NCBI GenBank assembly: GCA_963754135.1
Contig: CAVWEY010000004.1
Coordinates: 485,252 to 549,251, forward strand
Direction: 5' to 3'
Source of the DNA: JAJFUI01 sp963754135
GTDB taxonomy: Bacteria; Planctomycetota; Planctomycetia; Pirellulales; Thermoguttaceae
Length of the DNA stretch: 64,000 nt
Shown: positions 8,984 to 18,991 of the stretch, piece by piece
How positions within the stretch are numbered: the first letter of the stretch is position 1
How the letters are laid out: every line of letters begins with the position of its first letter
The notes under the pieces: generated by a model
What the model was told of the DNA's origin: nothing
Database searches by the model: none
The model's input: the letters and a program-made list of their open reading frames with translations, nothing else
Program-made: the position numbers and the translations under genes

Positions 8984-11221
8984 GTGTCATTCAGGTCGCA
9001 TCTGTCTTCATGTCGTCGTCGCGGATGGAACGGAGTCGGCAGGGTTAGCTTGCCGGCCGTGGCCGGGACGCCGCGGAGGGGCCTTCCGGCCCGGCGGTTG
9101 CGGTTCGAGTCGTTGGAGCAGCGGCAACTGCTCTCGGCCGCGGCCGGCAGCGCCGCCGTGGTGCCTCTCGCCGCGCCAACCTTCAACCTCATCAACCCGA
9201 CCGGGGGAACGTACGCGGTCGAACAGACGATCGTGATCCAGTGGAACGACGGCAACGTGCCCGCCGGCAGCACGGTCAACCTCTGCTACGACCCGGATAA
9301 GGTGTTCAACGGCAACGAAACCTGGTTCCAGTACAACTTGCCCGCCAACAGCGGCGCCGGCACCTTCAACTGGAACACCACCGGCGTGACGCCGGGCACG
9401 TACTACATCGGCGGCTATCTCCTCGCCAACGGCTCGCCGACCTACTCCCACCTCACCGGCGCGGTGACGATCGTCGCGAACACACCCACGTTCACGCTGA
9501 CCGCGCCGGCCTCGGGCACGTTCTCGGTGGGGCAGACGATCGCCGTCCAATGGAACGCCGGCAACGTGCCCGCCGGCAGCACGGTCAGCCTCTGCTACGA
9601 CATCAATACCACGTTCAACGGCAACGAGCACTGGTTCAAGTACAACCTGCCCGCCACCAACGGCAGCGGCAGCTTCAACTGGGACACCACCGGGGTGCCG
9701 CCGGGCAGTTACTACCTGGGCGGCTATCTCCTTTCCGGCAGCACGCCGACCTATTCCCACATAGTGCAGCCGTTCACCCTTCAGACGGCGCCCAGCACGC
9801 CCACCTTCAGCTTGCTCAGCCCGACCTCCGGCACGTTCACCGCCGGGCAGACGGTGCAGATCGTGTGGAGCGCCGGCAGCGTGCCCGTCGGCGCCACGAT
9901 CGCCCTGGGCTACGACACAGGCACGTCATTCAACAACGTGACCTGGATCACCTACAGCCAGACCGCCACCAACGGCTACGGCAGCTACAACTGGAACACC
10001 ACCGGCGTAACTGCGGGCACGTACTACATGGCCGGCTATCTCTGGTCGGGCGGCCAGCCGACCTACTCCCACCTCGCTACGTCGATCACCATCCTGGCGG
10101 CCCCGGCGCCGACCTTCAGCCTGACCGGTCCCACCTCCGGCACGTTCTCCGTCGGCAACACGGTTTCCATCACCTGGAACGCCGCCAACGTGCCGGCCGG
10201 CAGCACGATCGCCCTGGGCTACGACACGGGCACCGATTTCAGCAACATCACCTGGATCACTTACAGCCAGGCGGCCTACAACGGCAACGGCACTTTCGGT
10301 TGGAACACCGCCGGCGTGGCGCCGGGCACCTACTTTATCGGCGGCTACCTCTTTGCGGGCAGCCACCCGATCTACTCCCACCTCACCCAGGCTTTCACGA
10401 TCCTGACGGCCCCGCCGCCGACGTTCAACCTCACCTCGCCGATTTCCGGCACCTTCTTCGTCGGCCAGACGGTTACCGTCCAATGGATTGCCAACAACGT
10501 GGTGGCCGGCAGCACGATCAACCTCTGCTATGACCCCGACACCACGTTCAACAACAACGAGCACTGGTTCCTGTACAACCTGGCCGCCCCCAACAACGCC
10601 GGCAGCTACAACTGGAACACCACCGGCGTGCCCCCGGGCACGTACTACATCGGCGGCTATCTCTTCCAAAACGGCAATCCGACCTACTCCCATCTGACCC
10701 AGTCGATCACCATCGCCGCGGCGTTGACGCTGGCTGCGCCGGCGTCACTGGGCACGGGAGTGCCCAGCCTTCAACCGCTCCCGGCCAACGAAGTCCTCAG
10801 CAATGAGAGCCAACTGACGCCGATCGTCAATGAGGCGATCCGGCGGTGGGCCGCAGTGGCCGGCAGCCAGGCCTTGGCAGACGTGTCGGTGCAGATTGCG
10901 GACCTGCCGGGCAACTTGTTGGGCGAAGATATCGGCAAGACGATCCTCATCGACCGCGACGCCGCCGGCTACGGCTGGTTCATCGATCCGACGCCGCAAG
11001 ACGACACGGAATTCGCGCCGCTGGCTTCCGGCGCGCTGGCTGCCCTGCCGCAAACCGCCGCCGCGGGGCACGCCGATCTGCTGACGGCCGTGATGCACGA
11101 AATGGGGCACGCGCTCGGCTACGAGGACGACGCCGCCGGCGACCTGATGAGCGCCGCCCTGCCGTTGGGCGTGCGTTGGCCTTCGGCCACGGACGGCGTG
11201 TTCGCCCGGTACGGGGCGTGA
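8984..11221 (+). CDS. Secreted five-module repeat protein with C-terminal HExxH-like metalloprotease segment
   Basis: The start is GTG at 8984 behind GAGGAG, the same context (GTGTCATTCAG) as its paralogue at 11553. The 745-residue protein opens with a basic stretch and the planctomycete LRFESLEQRQLLSA motif. Five tandem modules of about 103 residues follow (roughly from nt 9178, 9487, 9799, 10111 and 10420), each with SGTF.VGQT..(I/V)QW, a Cys or Gly-Tyr-Asp strand, TTGV.PGTYY(I/L)GGYL and PTYSHL. They look like beta-sandwich adhesion or filament modules. The C-terminal ~145 residues end in AVMHEMGHALGYEDDAAGDLM, a metzincin-like zinc motif. Probably cell-surface; substrate unknown. Confidence 0.8.
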   Translation: MSFRSHLSSCRRRGWNGVGRVSLPAVAGTPRRGLPARRLRFESLEQRQLLSAAAGSAAVVPLAAPTFNLINPTGGTYAVEQTIVIQWNDGNVPAGSTVNLCYDPDKVFNGNETWFQYNLPANSGAGTFNWNTTGVTPGTYYIGGYLLANGSPTYSHLTGAVTIVANTPTFTLTAPASGTFSVGQTIAVQWNAGNVPAGSTVSLCYDINTTFNGNEHWFKYNLPATNGSGSFNWDTTGVPPGSYYLGGYLLSGSTPTYSHIVQPFTLQTAPSTPTFSLLSPTSGTFTAGQTVQIVWSAGSVPVGATIALGYDTGTSFNNVTWITYSQTATNGYGSYNWNTTGVTAGTYYMAGYLWSGGQPTYSHLATSITILAAPAPTFSLTGPTSGTFSVGNTVSITWNAANVPAGSTIALGYDTGTDFSNITWITYSQAAYNGNGTFGWNTAGVAPGTYFIGGYLFAGSHPIYSHLTQAFTILTAPPPTFNLTSPISGTFFVGQTVTVQWIANNVVAGSTINLCYDPDTTFNNNEHWFLYNLAAPNNAGSYNWNTTGVPPGTYYIGGYLFQNGNPTYSHLTQSITIAAALTLAAPASLGTGVPSLQPLPANEVLSNESQLTPIVNEAIRRWAAVAGSQALADVSVQIADLPGNLLGEDIGKTILIDRDAAGYGWFIDPTPQDDTEFAPLASGALAALPQTAAAGHADLLTAVMHEMGHALGYEDDAAGDLMSAALPLGVRWPSATDGVFARYGA

Positions 11222-11234
11222 GTGCAACGCCGCC

Positions 11235-11311
11235 GTGTGCCACTGCTTGGAACAAGCAGTGCCGCCTCGCCAGTTTACGCCAAACACTGCTTGTTCCAGG
11301 CAGTGGCACAC
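11235..11311. repeat. Palindromic repeat GTGTGCCACTGCTTG, copy A
   Basis: Left arm 11235-11261 (GTGTGCCACTGCTTGGAACA...) pairs with right arm 11285-11311 around a 23-nt loop. It starts 13 nt after the stop of the first surface protein. A nearly identical copy follows the stop of the paralogue at 14112-14188, and a related one sits inside a coding sequence at 32067. It could also end transcription, although no T-run follows. Nothing else is seen in the gap up to the promoter at 11387. Confidence 0.88.
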
Positions 11312-11386
11312 CCGCGGCCGCCCCTCGCACCGTCGTTTCTCATAGCGGCCGCATTGGCAGGACGCAGTCGGGTTGTTGAAACGTTA

Positions 11387-11415
11387 TTGACAAAAAATCT
11401 CGGTGTAGGCATAAT
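11387..11415 (+). promoter_or_regulatory. Promoter of second surface-protein gene
   Basis: TTGACA (11387-11392), exactly 17 nt, CATAAT (11410-11415). This is one of the best sigma70-type matches in the window. It would give a leader of about 130 nt before GTG 11553. The leader 3' end (GAGGGCAATCTTACCAGGGGAGGAG) resembles that of the first surface-protein gene. Confidence 0.6.
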
Positions 11416-11552
11416 AGGGGGACACCGGGGCCGGCCCTTGTAGTACGCGGCCGGGAGAAGGCGCTCCTGGTCTCGCCTTTACGCGGCGTTTTTCGCGCCT
11501 GAAGCCGAATCTCCGGGCTCGAGGGCAATCTTACCAGGGGAGGAGCACAGCC

Positions 11553-14104
11553 GTGTCATTCAGACCACGCCTGTTGTCGCGTCAACGTCGGCAACCGAAT
11601 CATTCCGGCGGAACTAACTTCCTAACCGCCGCCGGCAGCCCGCGGGCCAACCCCCGGCGCCGCCCTCTGCGCTTCGAGCCGCTGGAGGACCGCTCGCTGT
11701 TGAGCGTGTTCAACGTCACCACCGCCGCGGACGTCGTCGATCCATCCGACGGCCTGATGAGCCTCCGCGAGGCGGTTCAGGCTGCCAACGCCAATCCGGG
11801 GGACGATACCATCACGTTTGCCCCCGGCCTGGCCGGCAAGACGATCACCCTAGCTCTTGGAGAGTTATCGCTCACCGACACGACCGGCAAGACCACCATC
11901 GTTGGTCTGGGGGCCGACCAGTTGACCATCGACGGCAACCAGGCCTCGCGCATCTTCAACATTGTCAGCGGCGTGACCGCCGACATTTCCGGCCTGACAA
12001 TCACCGATGGTCACGTGAGCAGCAGCATCTACGGAAACTCGGGTAGCGACGGCGGCGGTATTCTCAACTACGGCACGCTGACGCTCGCGGAGAGCACCGT
12101 CTCTGGAAACTCGGCTACCGGTGTCGGCGGCGGCATCGACAACGCCGGCACGCTAACGGTCACCAACAGCACCCTCTCTGGAAACTCAGCCATCAACGGC
12201 GGCGGCATCTTCAACGATAGCACACTGACGGCCGTCAACAGCACACTCGCTGGAAATGCCGCCCACACCGGTATCGGCGGCGGCATCTACAACGTCACCT
12301 CCGGCATGGTGACGGTCATCAACGGCACCGTCTTCGACAACTCGGGCTATACCATCGGCGGCGGGATCGCCAACTACGGTACGCTGACGATTGGCAACAC
12401 CATCGTCGCCGGGAACTCGGCCAATTTTGACGACGGAATCCATGTCACCCCGGCCCTCGCGGTGCTCGCCAATATCTATGGCGAGGTTACCGCCAACTAC
12501 TCCCTGATCGGGGACACCAGCGGCGCCACGATCTCGGGCGCAAACAACGTCCTCAATCAGGATCCGCGCTTGGGCTGGCTGGGCAATAATGGTGGGCCGA
12601 CCCAGACCGTTCCGCCGCTGCCTGGCAGTCCCGCCATCGACGCCGGCAGCAACAGCCTGATCCCGTCAGGTGTGGTCACGGATCAGCGCGGGCCCGGATT
12701 CCCCCGCATCGTCAACGGCACGGTCGACATCGGCGCCGTCGAGTACGTGTCCGCGAACATGACGCCGCTAACGGTGACGATCAACCAGGCGGCCGGCCAG
12801 GCGGACCCGACAGGCAACTCGCCGATCAACTTCACGGTCGTCTTTAGCGAGCCGGTCATCTGGGACGTATTGCCAGCATGGATATTCGTGGGCAGCCCCG
12901 CTCCAAGCTACTTCGTCTTCAGCGGAACTGCGCCAGGGACGTTGTCGGCCACCGTGACCGGCAGCGGCACAACCTATAACGTCGCCGTCAGAGGCATGAC
13001 CGGCAGCGGCACGGTCACTGTCAGCGTCGCCGCGAGGATGGCCTACGACGAGGCCGGAAATCCCAACACGGCCTCGACCAGCACGGACAACACTGTTTAC
13101 TACATCAGCCCGCCGACGTTCGCGCTGACCGGCCCGACTTCCGGCTCGTTTACCGCGGGAGCGACCATTCCGATCCAATGGTCCGCCTCCAACTTCGTCC
13201 CTGGCAGCACGATCAACCTCTGCCTCGACAGCGATGCGACATGGAACGGCAACGAGACCTGGATCAAGTTCGGCCTGGACCCGGCCAGCGGCACGTACGG
13301 CTGGGACACCTCGGCCGTAAGTCCGGGTACGTACTACATCGGCGGCTATCTGTATGCCAACGGCTCGCCGACCTACTCCCATCTCAGCGGCGCGGTGACG
13401 ATCCTCGCCGCCCCCACGCCCTCGTTCGTGATCACCGATCCAGCCTCCGGCACGTTTACGGTCGGGCAGACCGTCATGTTCCTATGGGCCGCCGCCAACG
13501 TGCCCCCCGGCAGCACGGTGGCCCTGTGCTACGCCACCAGCAACGTCTGGGGCACCGGCCACCAGACCTGGATCACCTACAATCAGGCCGCTGTCGACGG
13601 CAGCGGCGTCTACGACTGGGACACCACTGGCCTAACCCCGGCGCATACTATCTTGGCGGTTATCTGTTTGCCAACAACTCGCCGACTTACTCCCTCTTTC
13701 AGCAGCCGGTCACCCTTCAGGCGCCGGTCAGCACGCCCACGTTCTCCTTGCTCAGCCCGACCTCGGGAACGTTCACCGCCGGGCAAACCGTGCGGATCGT
13801 GTGGAACACCGACAACGTACCGGTCGGCGCCACGGTCGTCCTGGGCTACGACACAGGCACTTCGTTCAACAACGTGACCTGGATCACCTACAACCAGCCC
13901 GCCGCCGACGGCTACGGCATTTACGACTGGAACACCACCGGCGTAACTCCGGGCACGTATTACATTGGCGGCTATCTTTACGCGGGCGGCAAGCCGACGT
14001 ACTCGCATCTCACCCAGCCGTTCCAAATCGGCCCGGTCTTTTCGCCGGGCGGCCTGGCCTCCGCCGTGGACCAGGTGTTCGCCGAGCTTGGGGCATCCGT
14101 GTAA
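11553..14104 (+). CDS. Secreted beta-helix protein with Ig-like and three repeat modules, one frameshift
   Basis: The start is GTG 11553 behind GGGGAGGAG. The order is a basic leader with LRFEPLEDRSLLS, a CSLREA-type segment (DGLMSLREAVQAANANPGDDTI), a right-handed beta-helix of short repeats (TVSGNSA, LSGNSAINGGGI, IGGGIYN), an IDAG..GAVEY end typical of choice-of-anchor Q domains, a bacterial Ig-like domain (residues ~405-510), and three copies of the ~103-residue module found in the gene at 8984. The frame breaks in the second module near 13639. Adding one G to CCCCGGCGC restores TPGAYYLGGYL, as in all sister modules, so the real product should run to 14104 (about 850 residues). Confidence 0.82.
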
Positions 14105-14111
14105 AGCCGCC

Positions 14112-14188
14112 GTGTGCCACTGCTTGGAACAAGCAGTGCTGTCTCGCCCGCCTACGCCAAACACTGCTTGTTCCGAGCAGTGGCACAC
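14112..14188. repeat. Palindromic repeat GTGTGCCACTGCTTG, copy B
   Basis: The left arm is identical to copy A (11235-11261). The loop differs at a few positions and the right arm at one or two. It starts 8 nt after the stop of the second surface protein and fills most of the gap to the convergent RsbW-like gene. Confidence 0.88.
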
Positions 14189-14202
14189 TCGGGGCTGGCC
14201 GT

Positions 14203-14631
14203 TCACGCCGGCCGTTCCTTCTCCAGCACCACGTGGTTGCCGCGGCCGCGGAACTCCACCCGCGACATGAACGCCCGCATCAACAGCACCCCGCGCCCGC
14301 CGGGACAGCCGAGTCGCTCCGGAGCGGTCGGGTCGGGCAGGCTGTCCGGGTCGAAGCCGGGCCCCTCGTCGACAATCTCCACCCGGACTTTCGTGGGACA
14401 AACCTGCGCGGAGAACTGCACGTGCTTGGCCGGGTCGCCGGCGTTGCCGTGATGAATGGCGTTCATCAGCGCCTCTTCGACGGCAATATGGACGCCGAAG
14501 CGTTCGCGGCCGGTCCAATGCTGGGTTTCGAGTTGCCGGAGCACGTCGTCCAAGAGTTGCCGCCCCAGCGCGGTGTCATTGGCGATCCGCCGGTCGCACC
14601 GCCAGGTCCAGTTCTGGTTGGACGTGGGCAT
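14203..14631 (-). CDS. RsbW-like anti-sigma factor serine kinase (HATPase_c_2)
   Basis: The 142-residue protein has a GHKL ATPase fold: the N-box helix VEEALMNAIHHGN, then VEIVDEGPGFDPDSLPD (G1 box) and GGRGVLLMRAFMSRVEF (G2 region). That is the length of stand-alone RsbW/SpoIIAB kinases, which bind a sigma factor or phosphorylate a STAS antagonist. The ATG lies 2 nt after the stop of the STAS gene (14634), so the two form an operon with the likely substrate encoded first. No sigma factor is next door, so the target may be a phosphatase or other output. Confidence 0.9.
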   Translation of the reverse strand: MPTSNQNWTWRCDRRIANDTALGRQLLDDVLRQLETQHWTGRERFGVHIAVEEALMNAIHHGNAGDPAKHVQFSAQVCPTKVRVEIVDEGPGFDPDSLPDPTAPERLGCPGGRGVLLMRAFMSRVEFRGRGNHVVLEKERPA

Positions 14632-14633
14632 GT

Positions 14634-14993
14634 TCAGAAGGCCGCCAGGGCCTCGGCCTCGTCTCTGCGGATGTCGAACAAGCGGTTGAGCTTGGTGATG
14701 GCGAAGACCTCGTAGATTTCCGCCCGGATGCCCGCCAGTTTCAGCGTGCCGCCGTGGGCCTTCATCTTCTTGTCCAGGGTAATCAATTTGCCCAAGGCGG
14801 CGCTGGAGAGGAAATCGACCGCCGAGAAATCCAGCAGCAACCGTTCGCGGCCGTCCGCCTCGACCAGCCGGAACATCTCCTGCCCTAGTTCCTGGATGTT
14901 GACGTCCTCGATGATCTTGCGGTCGCGGAACCGGGCGATGGTCACGTCGCCGACCTGCGAGACTTCCAAGTGCCGGTATGCGGTGATCGTCAT
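14634..14993 (-). CDS. STAS-domain anti-sigma factor antagonist (RsbV/SpoIIAA-like)
   Basis: The 119-residue single STAS domain contains VGDVTIARFRDRKI, then LLLDFSAVDFLSSAALGKLITLDKKMK. The Ser-Ser after VDFL is the usual phosphorylation site. ATG 14993 is chosen because the longer frame reads back into the palindrome at 15026. It is transcribed just ahead of the kinase gene (2-nt gap), forming a partner-switch module. It closely resembles widespread planctomycete STAS proteins ending IYEVFAITKLNRLFDIR. Confidence 0.9.
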   Translation of the reverse strand: MTITAYRHLEVSQVGDVTIARFRDRKIIEDVNIQELGQEMFRLVEADGRERLLLDFSAVDFLSSAALGKLITLDKKMKAHGGTLKLAGIRAEIYEVFAITKLNRLFDIRRDEAEALAAF

Positions 14994-15025
14994 CCGAGAC
15001 AGAACTCCTCTGTTGCGGGCGGCTG

Positions 15026-15104
15026 GGTGGCACGCCCTGAAAGGGCGTGGTGAACGGCCACGTGCGGCGCTGGCATCAGCCACGCCCTTTCAGGGCGTGC
15101 CACC
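15026..15104. repeat. Perfect 25-bp palindromic repeat (GGTGGCACGCCCTG family)
   Basis: Arms GGTGGCACGCCCTGAAAGGG.. (15026-15050) and its exact complement (15080-15104) flank a 29-nt loop. It lies in the leader region of the minus-strand STAS gene. The CACGCCC-CTTTC arms are themselves partly palindromic, so two alternative hairpins are possible. The gap 14994-15423 otherwise holds only the element at 15349 and no gene that I can support. Confidence 0.85.
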
Positions 15105-15348
15105 CTCATCATATTCCCGCTCAGGTGGGTGGTCAAGCGGCGGTGAGGTTGCGTTCCGGCAACACGCGGTGGCTTTGCGGCACTAGGGCAGCCGCGGCAA
15201 ACGACCCAAGCACAGTGGACGCCGCGTCCTAACTGGCGGCGTGGCAAACGGTTATCGCGGACGGCACGGCTTCATCGCCGGCGCCGGGCACGCCGTTTGC
15301 CCTCCAGGAATGAGCCCGCACTCTCCGTACGCGGAAGGTCCGGGGGAC

Positions 15349-15410
15349 GGGTGCCATGCCCACGCTTGCCGTGGGCATGGCACCCGGCTGAAGCCGGAAC
15401 TACGAACCAT
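15349..15410. repeat. Composite palindrome: GGGTGCCATGCCCACG hairpin plus CCGGCTGAAGCCGG element
   Basis: GGGTGCCATGCCCACG (15349-15364) pairs with 15370-15385. CCGGCTGAAGCCGG (15384-15397) follows with the tail AACTACGAACCA. The second part recurs inside the large gene at 53277-57611 (53418, 56495, and reversed at 57295). Confidence 0.8.
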
Positions 15411-15423
15411 TCCACAGAACCCC

Positions 15424-16413
15424 ATGAACGCACCCACCTACAACTCTTGGCTCCGTTTCGTCTTTTGGCCCTGGGTTGCGGTCTGCGGACTGCTCAGCGG
15501 CTACCCGACTTGTGGTGCAGGCGTCTCGCCTGCCCGTGCAGCCGACCACCGCTTCGCGGCGGTGCCCGCGGCAGCACCGCAAGGGGCGGATGTGCCGATC
15601 TCGGTGCATCTGGCCGGCGGGCGGGTCTTCACTGCCGCCTTGGACGCCCGGACCGACGCGGGCCAATTATGGCTGCGGTTCGGGCAGGGCGGCGCCGAGT
15701 TGCTGCGCCCCATCGACTGGGATCGGGTCAGCACGGCCGATCTCTTCGGCAACAGGCTATCCGGCCCGGAGTTGCGTCGCCTGGTCGAGCAAGTGCGACG
15801 GGAGATTCCCGCCGCGCCGGCCATGACGGCGGCGGCAACGCGGATCGTGATGATCGGCTCGCCCGAGCCTGAACATCCGCCGGGCGAAACCGCAAGCGGC
15901 GTCGTCGTGACGCCGCGAGTCGTCTCGCTGGCCATTGACGCCCGAGCCGGCCGCTGGGACGAGAACGTCGAACCCGATGGACTCCTGGTCCGCGTCTATC
16001 CTCTGGACACCGAGGGAGCGGTCGTTCCGGTGCGCGGCACGCTGACGGTCGATCTCTGGGCGGAGGTGACGCCCGAGCGGAGCGGCTGGGATTGGCAGCG
16101 GGAGCCGTTCCAGAGCGCGGGCCACTGGACCGAAGTGGTCCGCCTCGCGGATTTTGGGTCCGGCGGCGCCACCTATCGGCTGCGGTTTTACCCCAGCTTC
16201 CACCCCGAATTCGAACACTGGATGGCGTGGCGTGGCGCGGTCCACGCCTGTCTGGCCGTGCCGGGTCAGGGGACCTTCGAGGCCACGGACGACATGGCCA
16301 TCATCCGGCCCTGGAGCACTGTCCGGGAGCACTTGCAGCAAGTCACCCGCCAGGGGTACTTCCCCGGCTACCGGTACTTTCCCAACGAGCGGACCGACGA
16401 CGGCCGGCGGTAG
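15424..16413 (+). CDS. Exported protein of unknown function
   Basis: The 329-residue protein has an N-terminal hydrophobic export signal (residues ~10-28, FVFWPWVAVCGLLSG). The mature part begins with beta-rich VPISVHLAGGRVFTAALDA, contains VPVRGTLTVDLWAEV and ends YFPGYRYFPNERTDD. I do not recognise a named family; planctomycetes carry many such single-copy exported proteins. Residues ~30-42 (TCGAGVSPARAAD) correspond to an inserted palindromic element (15510-15550) just after the signal segment. The start is ATG 15424; the longer frame upstream reads through repeats. Confidence 0.65.
   Translation: MNAPTYNSWLRFVFWPWVAVCGLLSGYPTCGAGVSPARAADHRFAAVPAAAPQGADVPISVHLAGGRVFTAALDARTDAGQLWLRFGQGGAELLRPIDWDRVSTADLFGNRLSGPELRRLVEQVRREIPAAPAMTAAATRIVMIGSPEPEHPPGETASGVVVTPRVVSLAIDARAGRWDENVEPDGLLVRVYPLDTEGAVVPVRGTLTVDLWAEVTPERSGWDWQREPFQSAGHWTEVVRLADFGSGGATYRLRFYPSFHPEFEHWMAWRGAVHACLAVPGQGTFEATDDMAIIRPWSTVREHLQQVTRQGYFPGYRYFPNERTDDGRR
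15510..15550. repeat. In-frame palindromic element, TTGTGGTGCAGGCG family, copy 1
   Basis: TTGTGGTGCAGGCGTCTCGC followed by CTGCCCGTGCAGCCGACCAC. It is read as CGAGVSPARAAD within the exported protein. Copies 2 (29769) and 3 (46243) are read in the same phase and orientation in two other unrelated proteins. Confidence 0.8.
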
Positions 16414-16416
16414 GAA

Positions 16417-16471
16417 TGTAGCCCGCACACGCCGTGTGCAGGTGTGCGGCACACGGCGTGTGCCGCCTACA
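16417..16471. repeat. Palindromic repeat TGTAGCCCGCACACG
   Basis: Left arm 16417-16439 and right arm 16449-16471 match in about 21 of 23 positions (TGTAG.CCGCACACGCCGTGTGC and its complement). It lies between two convergent genes and reaches to within 5 nt of the minus-strand stop, so it may work as a bidirectional terminator. Confidence 0.82.
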
Positions 16472-16475
16472 ATAA

Positions 16476-16772
16476 TCAACTGCCCGGCTTCTTCATGCCC
16501 ATGCTGTGCAGGACCAGGACGGCCCCGATGGAGATCAACGACCAACCGAGCCAGTCGGGCGGATAGCAGACCTTTTTGGCCGGCGGCGTGCCGGATGGCG
16601 TAACGGTTTGCGCAGCGGCGTTGACCGCGGCCAACGGGTGACCGGTCCGCTCGGCAAGGAACTGCGTGAAAGCAGGGTTAAGTTCGAATGAATCGACCAT
16701 CCGCAACTGGCCCCCCAGCATCAGACACAGGAGCCCCGCGAAGAAGTATTGGTTTCGGGTAATATCCATCAT
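16476..16772 (-). CDS. Small two-helix membrane protein of unknown function
   Basis: The 98-residue protein has hydrophobic segments at residues ~10-24 (FFAGLLCLMLGGQL) and ~76-92 (GWSLISIGAVLVLHSMG), separated by a polar loop. The start is the ATG pair at 16772/16769 behind GAGGTGG. The longer frame upstream reads through a GGGGACAGTCCCC palindrome and is not used. No family recognised. Confidence 0.6.
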   Translation of the reverse strand: MMDITRNQYFFAGLLCLMLGGQLRMVDSFELNPAFTQFLAERTGHPLAAVNAAAQTVTPSGTPPAKKVCYPPDWLGWSLISIGAVLVLHSMGMKKPGS

Positions 16773-16786
16773 GGCCACCTCGATCT

Positions 16787-16869
16787 GGCCGGAAAAGGGG
16801 ACAGTCCCCTTTTGCCGGAACGGCCCGGAGGGTGCTTCGCACAAATGGGGACTGTCCCCTTTTCCGGCC
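16787..16869. repeat. Palindromic repeat GGGGACAGTCCCC family, intergenic copy
   Basis: GGCCGGAAAAGGGGACAGTC.. (16787-16812) pairs with 16844-16869, which ends ..CCCTTTTCCGGCC. Each arm contains the self-palindrome GGGGACAGTCCCC or its GGGGACTGTCCCC form. A related copy lies inside the acyl-ACP synthetase gene at 22455. The rest of the gap 16773-17078 shows no gene. Confidence 0.88.
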
Positions 16870-17078
16870 CACCGCGTCCCATTCTTGTCTATCGAGCCGC
16901 AGTCAAAGCGGTCTTCAGCCGGCTACCGGTCGTGCCGGAAATACCGGGCCGCCGGCGACGCTTGGCGCGGTTCTGCGGGATGCGTAATTTCGACGGATAA
17001 ATCTTACCCCGCGCGCGGGCGGCAATCTTCTCTTGCCGCTGCCGGCGGTTTCTGATACGGTTTTTCGAGAGGCTGCGG

Positions 17079-18991
17079 ATGTCCATCGCTCCCGAAGATT
17101 CCGGCACGAGCGGCACGTTCCCCTCGGTGGCGCTCTGCAAACCGCCGGCCACGGAGGACGGCCGCGGCTCGGCCTATTCGCGGAGCTTCCTGGCGCTGGT
17201 GGCCACCCAGTTCTTCGTCTCGCTGAACGACAACATGTTCCGCTGGCTGGTCGTGCCCATCGGGACCGAGTTGCTCGGCTCGAAGGAGTTGGCCGTGTCG
17301 CTGGGCGGGGCGTGCTTCATCCTGCCCTTCCTGGTCTTCGCCGCTCCGGCCGGCTATTTGGCCGACCGCTTCAGCAAGCGGAACGTGATGGTCGTTTGCA
17401 AGGTGATCGAGATCGCGGTGCTCAGCGTCGGCATTGCCGCCATCCTGCTGCAAAACGCCCACCTGATGTTCGTCGTGCTGTTCCTGCTGGGCATCCAAGC
17501 ATCGACGTTTGTCACCTCGAAGCTCGGCGCGATCCCGGAGTTGGTCCGCTCCGACCAAATTTCGTCGGCCAACGGGCTGATCAACATGGTCTCGATGTTC
17601 GGCATCATTCTGGGGACCTTCCTTGGCGGCATGCTCTACGACCGCACCGGTCCGCAGGGCGTCAAGGACTGGTGGCTCTCGGCCGCTGCCCTGATGGGCG
17701 TTGCGGCGCCGGACTGACGACAAGCCTGGGCATCGGCCGCGTGCCCAGCGCAAACCCGGGGAGACCGGTCCCCTGGAACCCCCTCGCGCAGACCTTCAGG
17801 GACGTGCGATTGCTCTTCTCGATGCGTGCGATCTTCCTGGTGGCGCTGGCCAGCTCGTACTTCTGGGCGATGGGGATGTTGTCGCAAATGAACATCTTTG
17901 TGTTTGCCAAGAGCGTCCTGTTCGTCGAGCAGCAGACGAGCGTGGGAATCCTCTTGGGGGTGCTAACGATTGGCATTGGCTGCGGCGCGGTGTTGGCGGG
18001 CGTCTGGTCGCGGGGCAAGGTGGAGCTGGGGCTGGTGCCCTTCGGTGCGGCGGGGATTGCCCTGTTCTGCATCCTTCTGGCCACCGTGCCCGGCGGCACG
18101 AAAGGCCATCCTGCCACCGCCGGCTATGGCTGGAGTTGCCTCTGGCTGGTCACGTTGGGCATGGCGGCGGGCCTGTACGACATCCCGCTCCAGGCGTTCG
18201 TGCAGGACCGCAGCCCCGCCCGATCGCGCGGCTCGATCATGGCGGCCTACAACTTCCTGGCCTACACCGGGATGCTGGCGGCTTCCGGCGTGTTCTGGCT
18301 GCTCTCCGCTCCGTTGGGACTGTCGGCGCGAATGATTTTCGTACTGGGAGGGCTGGCCACCGTGGTCGCCACGTTCTGTACCCTGCGCCTGCTCCCGCTT
18401 CAGACCATGCGGTTGGCCGTGCGGCTGCTGGCCGGCTGCGTGTACCGGATGCGGGTGGAAGGGGTGGAAAACGTCCCGGCCGGCGGCGCCCTGGTGGTCG
18501 CCAATCACATTAGCTGGGCCGACGGCGTGCTCTTGGGCCTGGCCTGCCCGCGGCACCCGCGAATGATCGCCTACGCCAGCTATTTCGACAGTCCCTGGCT
18601 GGGCTGGTTTGGCCGGCTGGGGCGGATCATCCCCATCGGCTCGTCCCGCAAGTCGATGGCCGAGTCGATCCGCGCCGCCCGCGAGGCCCTCGGGCAGGGC
18701 GAGCTGGTGGGCATTTTTCCGGAAGGCGGCATCAGCCGCACGGGCGAAATCCAGGAGTTCCGCCCGGGCTTCCTGTCGATCCTGAAAGATACCGGCGCCC
18801 CGGTCGTGCCAGCCTACCTGGGCGGGCTGTGGGGCAGTATCTTTAGCTTCGAGCGGGGCCGCTTCTTCTGGAAATGGCCCCGCCGCTGGCCCTATCCCGT
18901 CACCATCCGCTTCGGCAAGCCGATCCCGCAGCCGGAGAGCGTTGACCAAGTTCGGCGGGCGGTGGAAGAATTGAAGGGAGCCGACAAATGA
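17079..18991 (+). CDS. LplT-like MFS transporter fused to PlsC-type acyltransferase, one frameshift
   Basis: The N-terminal ~420 residues are an MFS transporter like LplT/YgeD (FFVSLNDNMFRWLVVPI, PAGYLADRFSKRNVMV). The C-terminal ~210 residues are a PlsC/LPLAT domain with NHISWADG (the HX4D motif), IPIGSSRKS and GIFPEGGISRTGEI. In the E. coli system, LplT imports lysophospholipid and Aas re-acylates it. The frame breaks near 17705; adding one base to GCGGCGCCGG reads VAAAGLTTSLGIG and rejoins the two parts. The third Aas domain (acyl-ACP synthetase) is absent here but is encoded 2.25 kb downstream (21246). The stop overlaps the next gene by ATGA. Confidence 0.85.
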
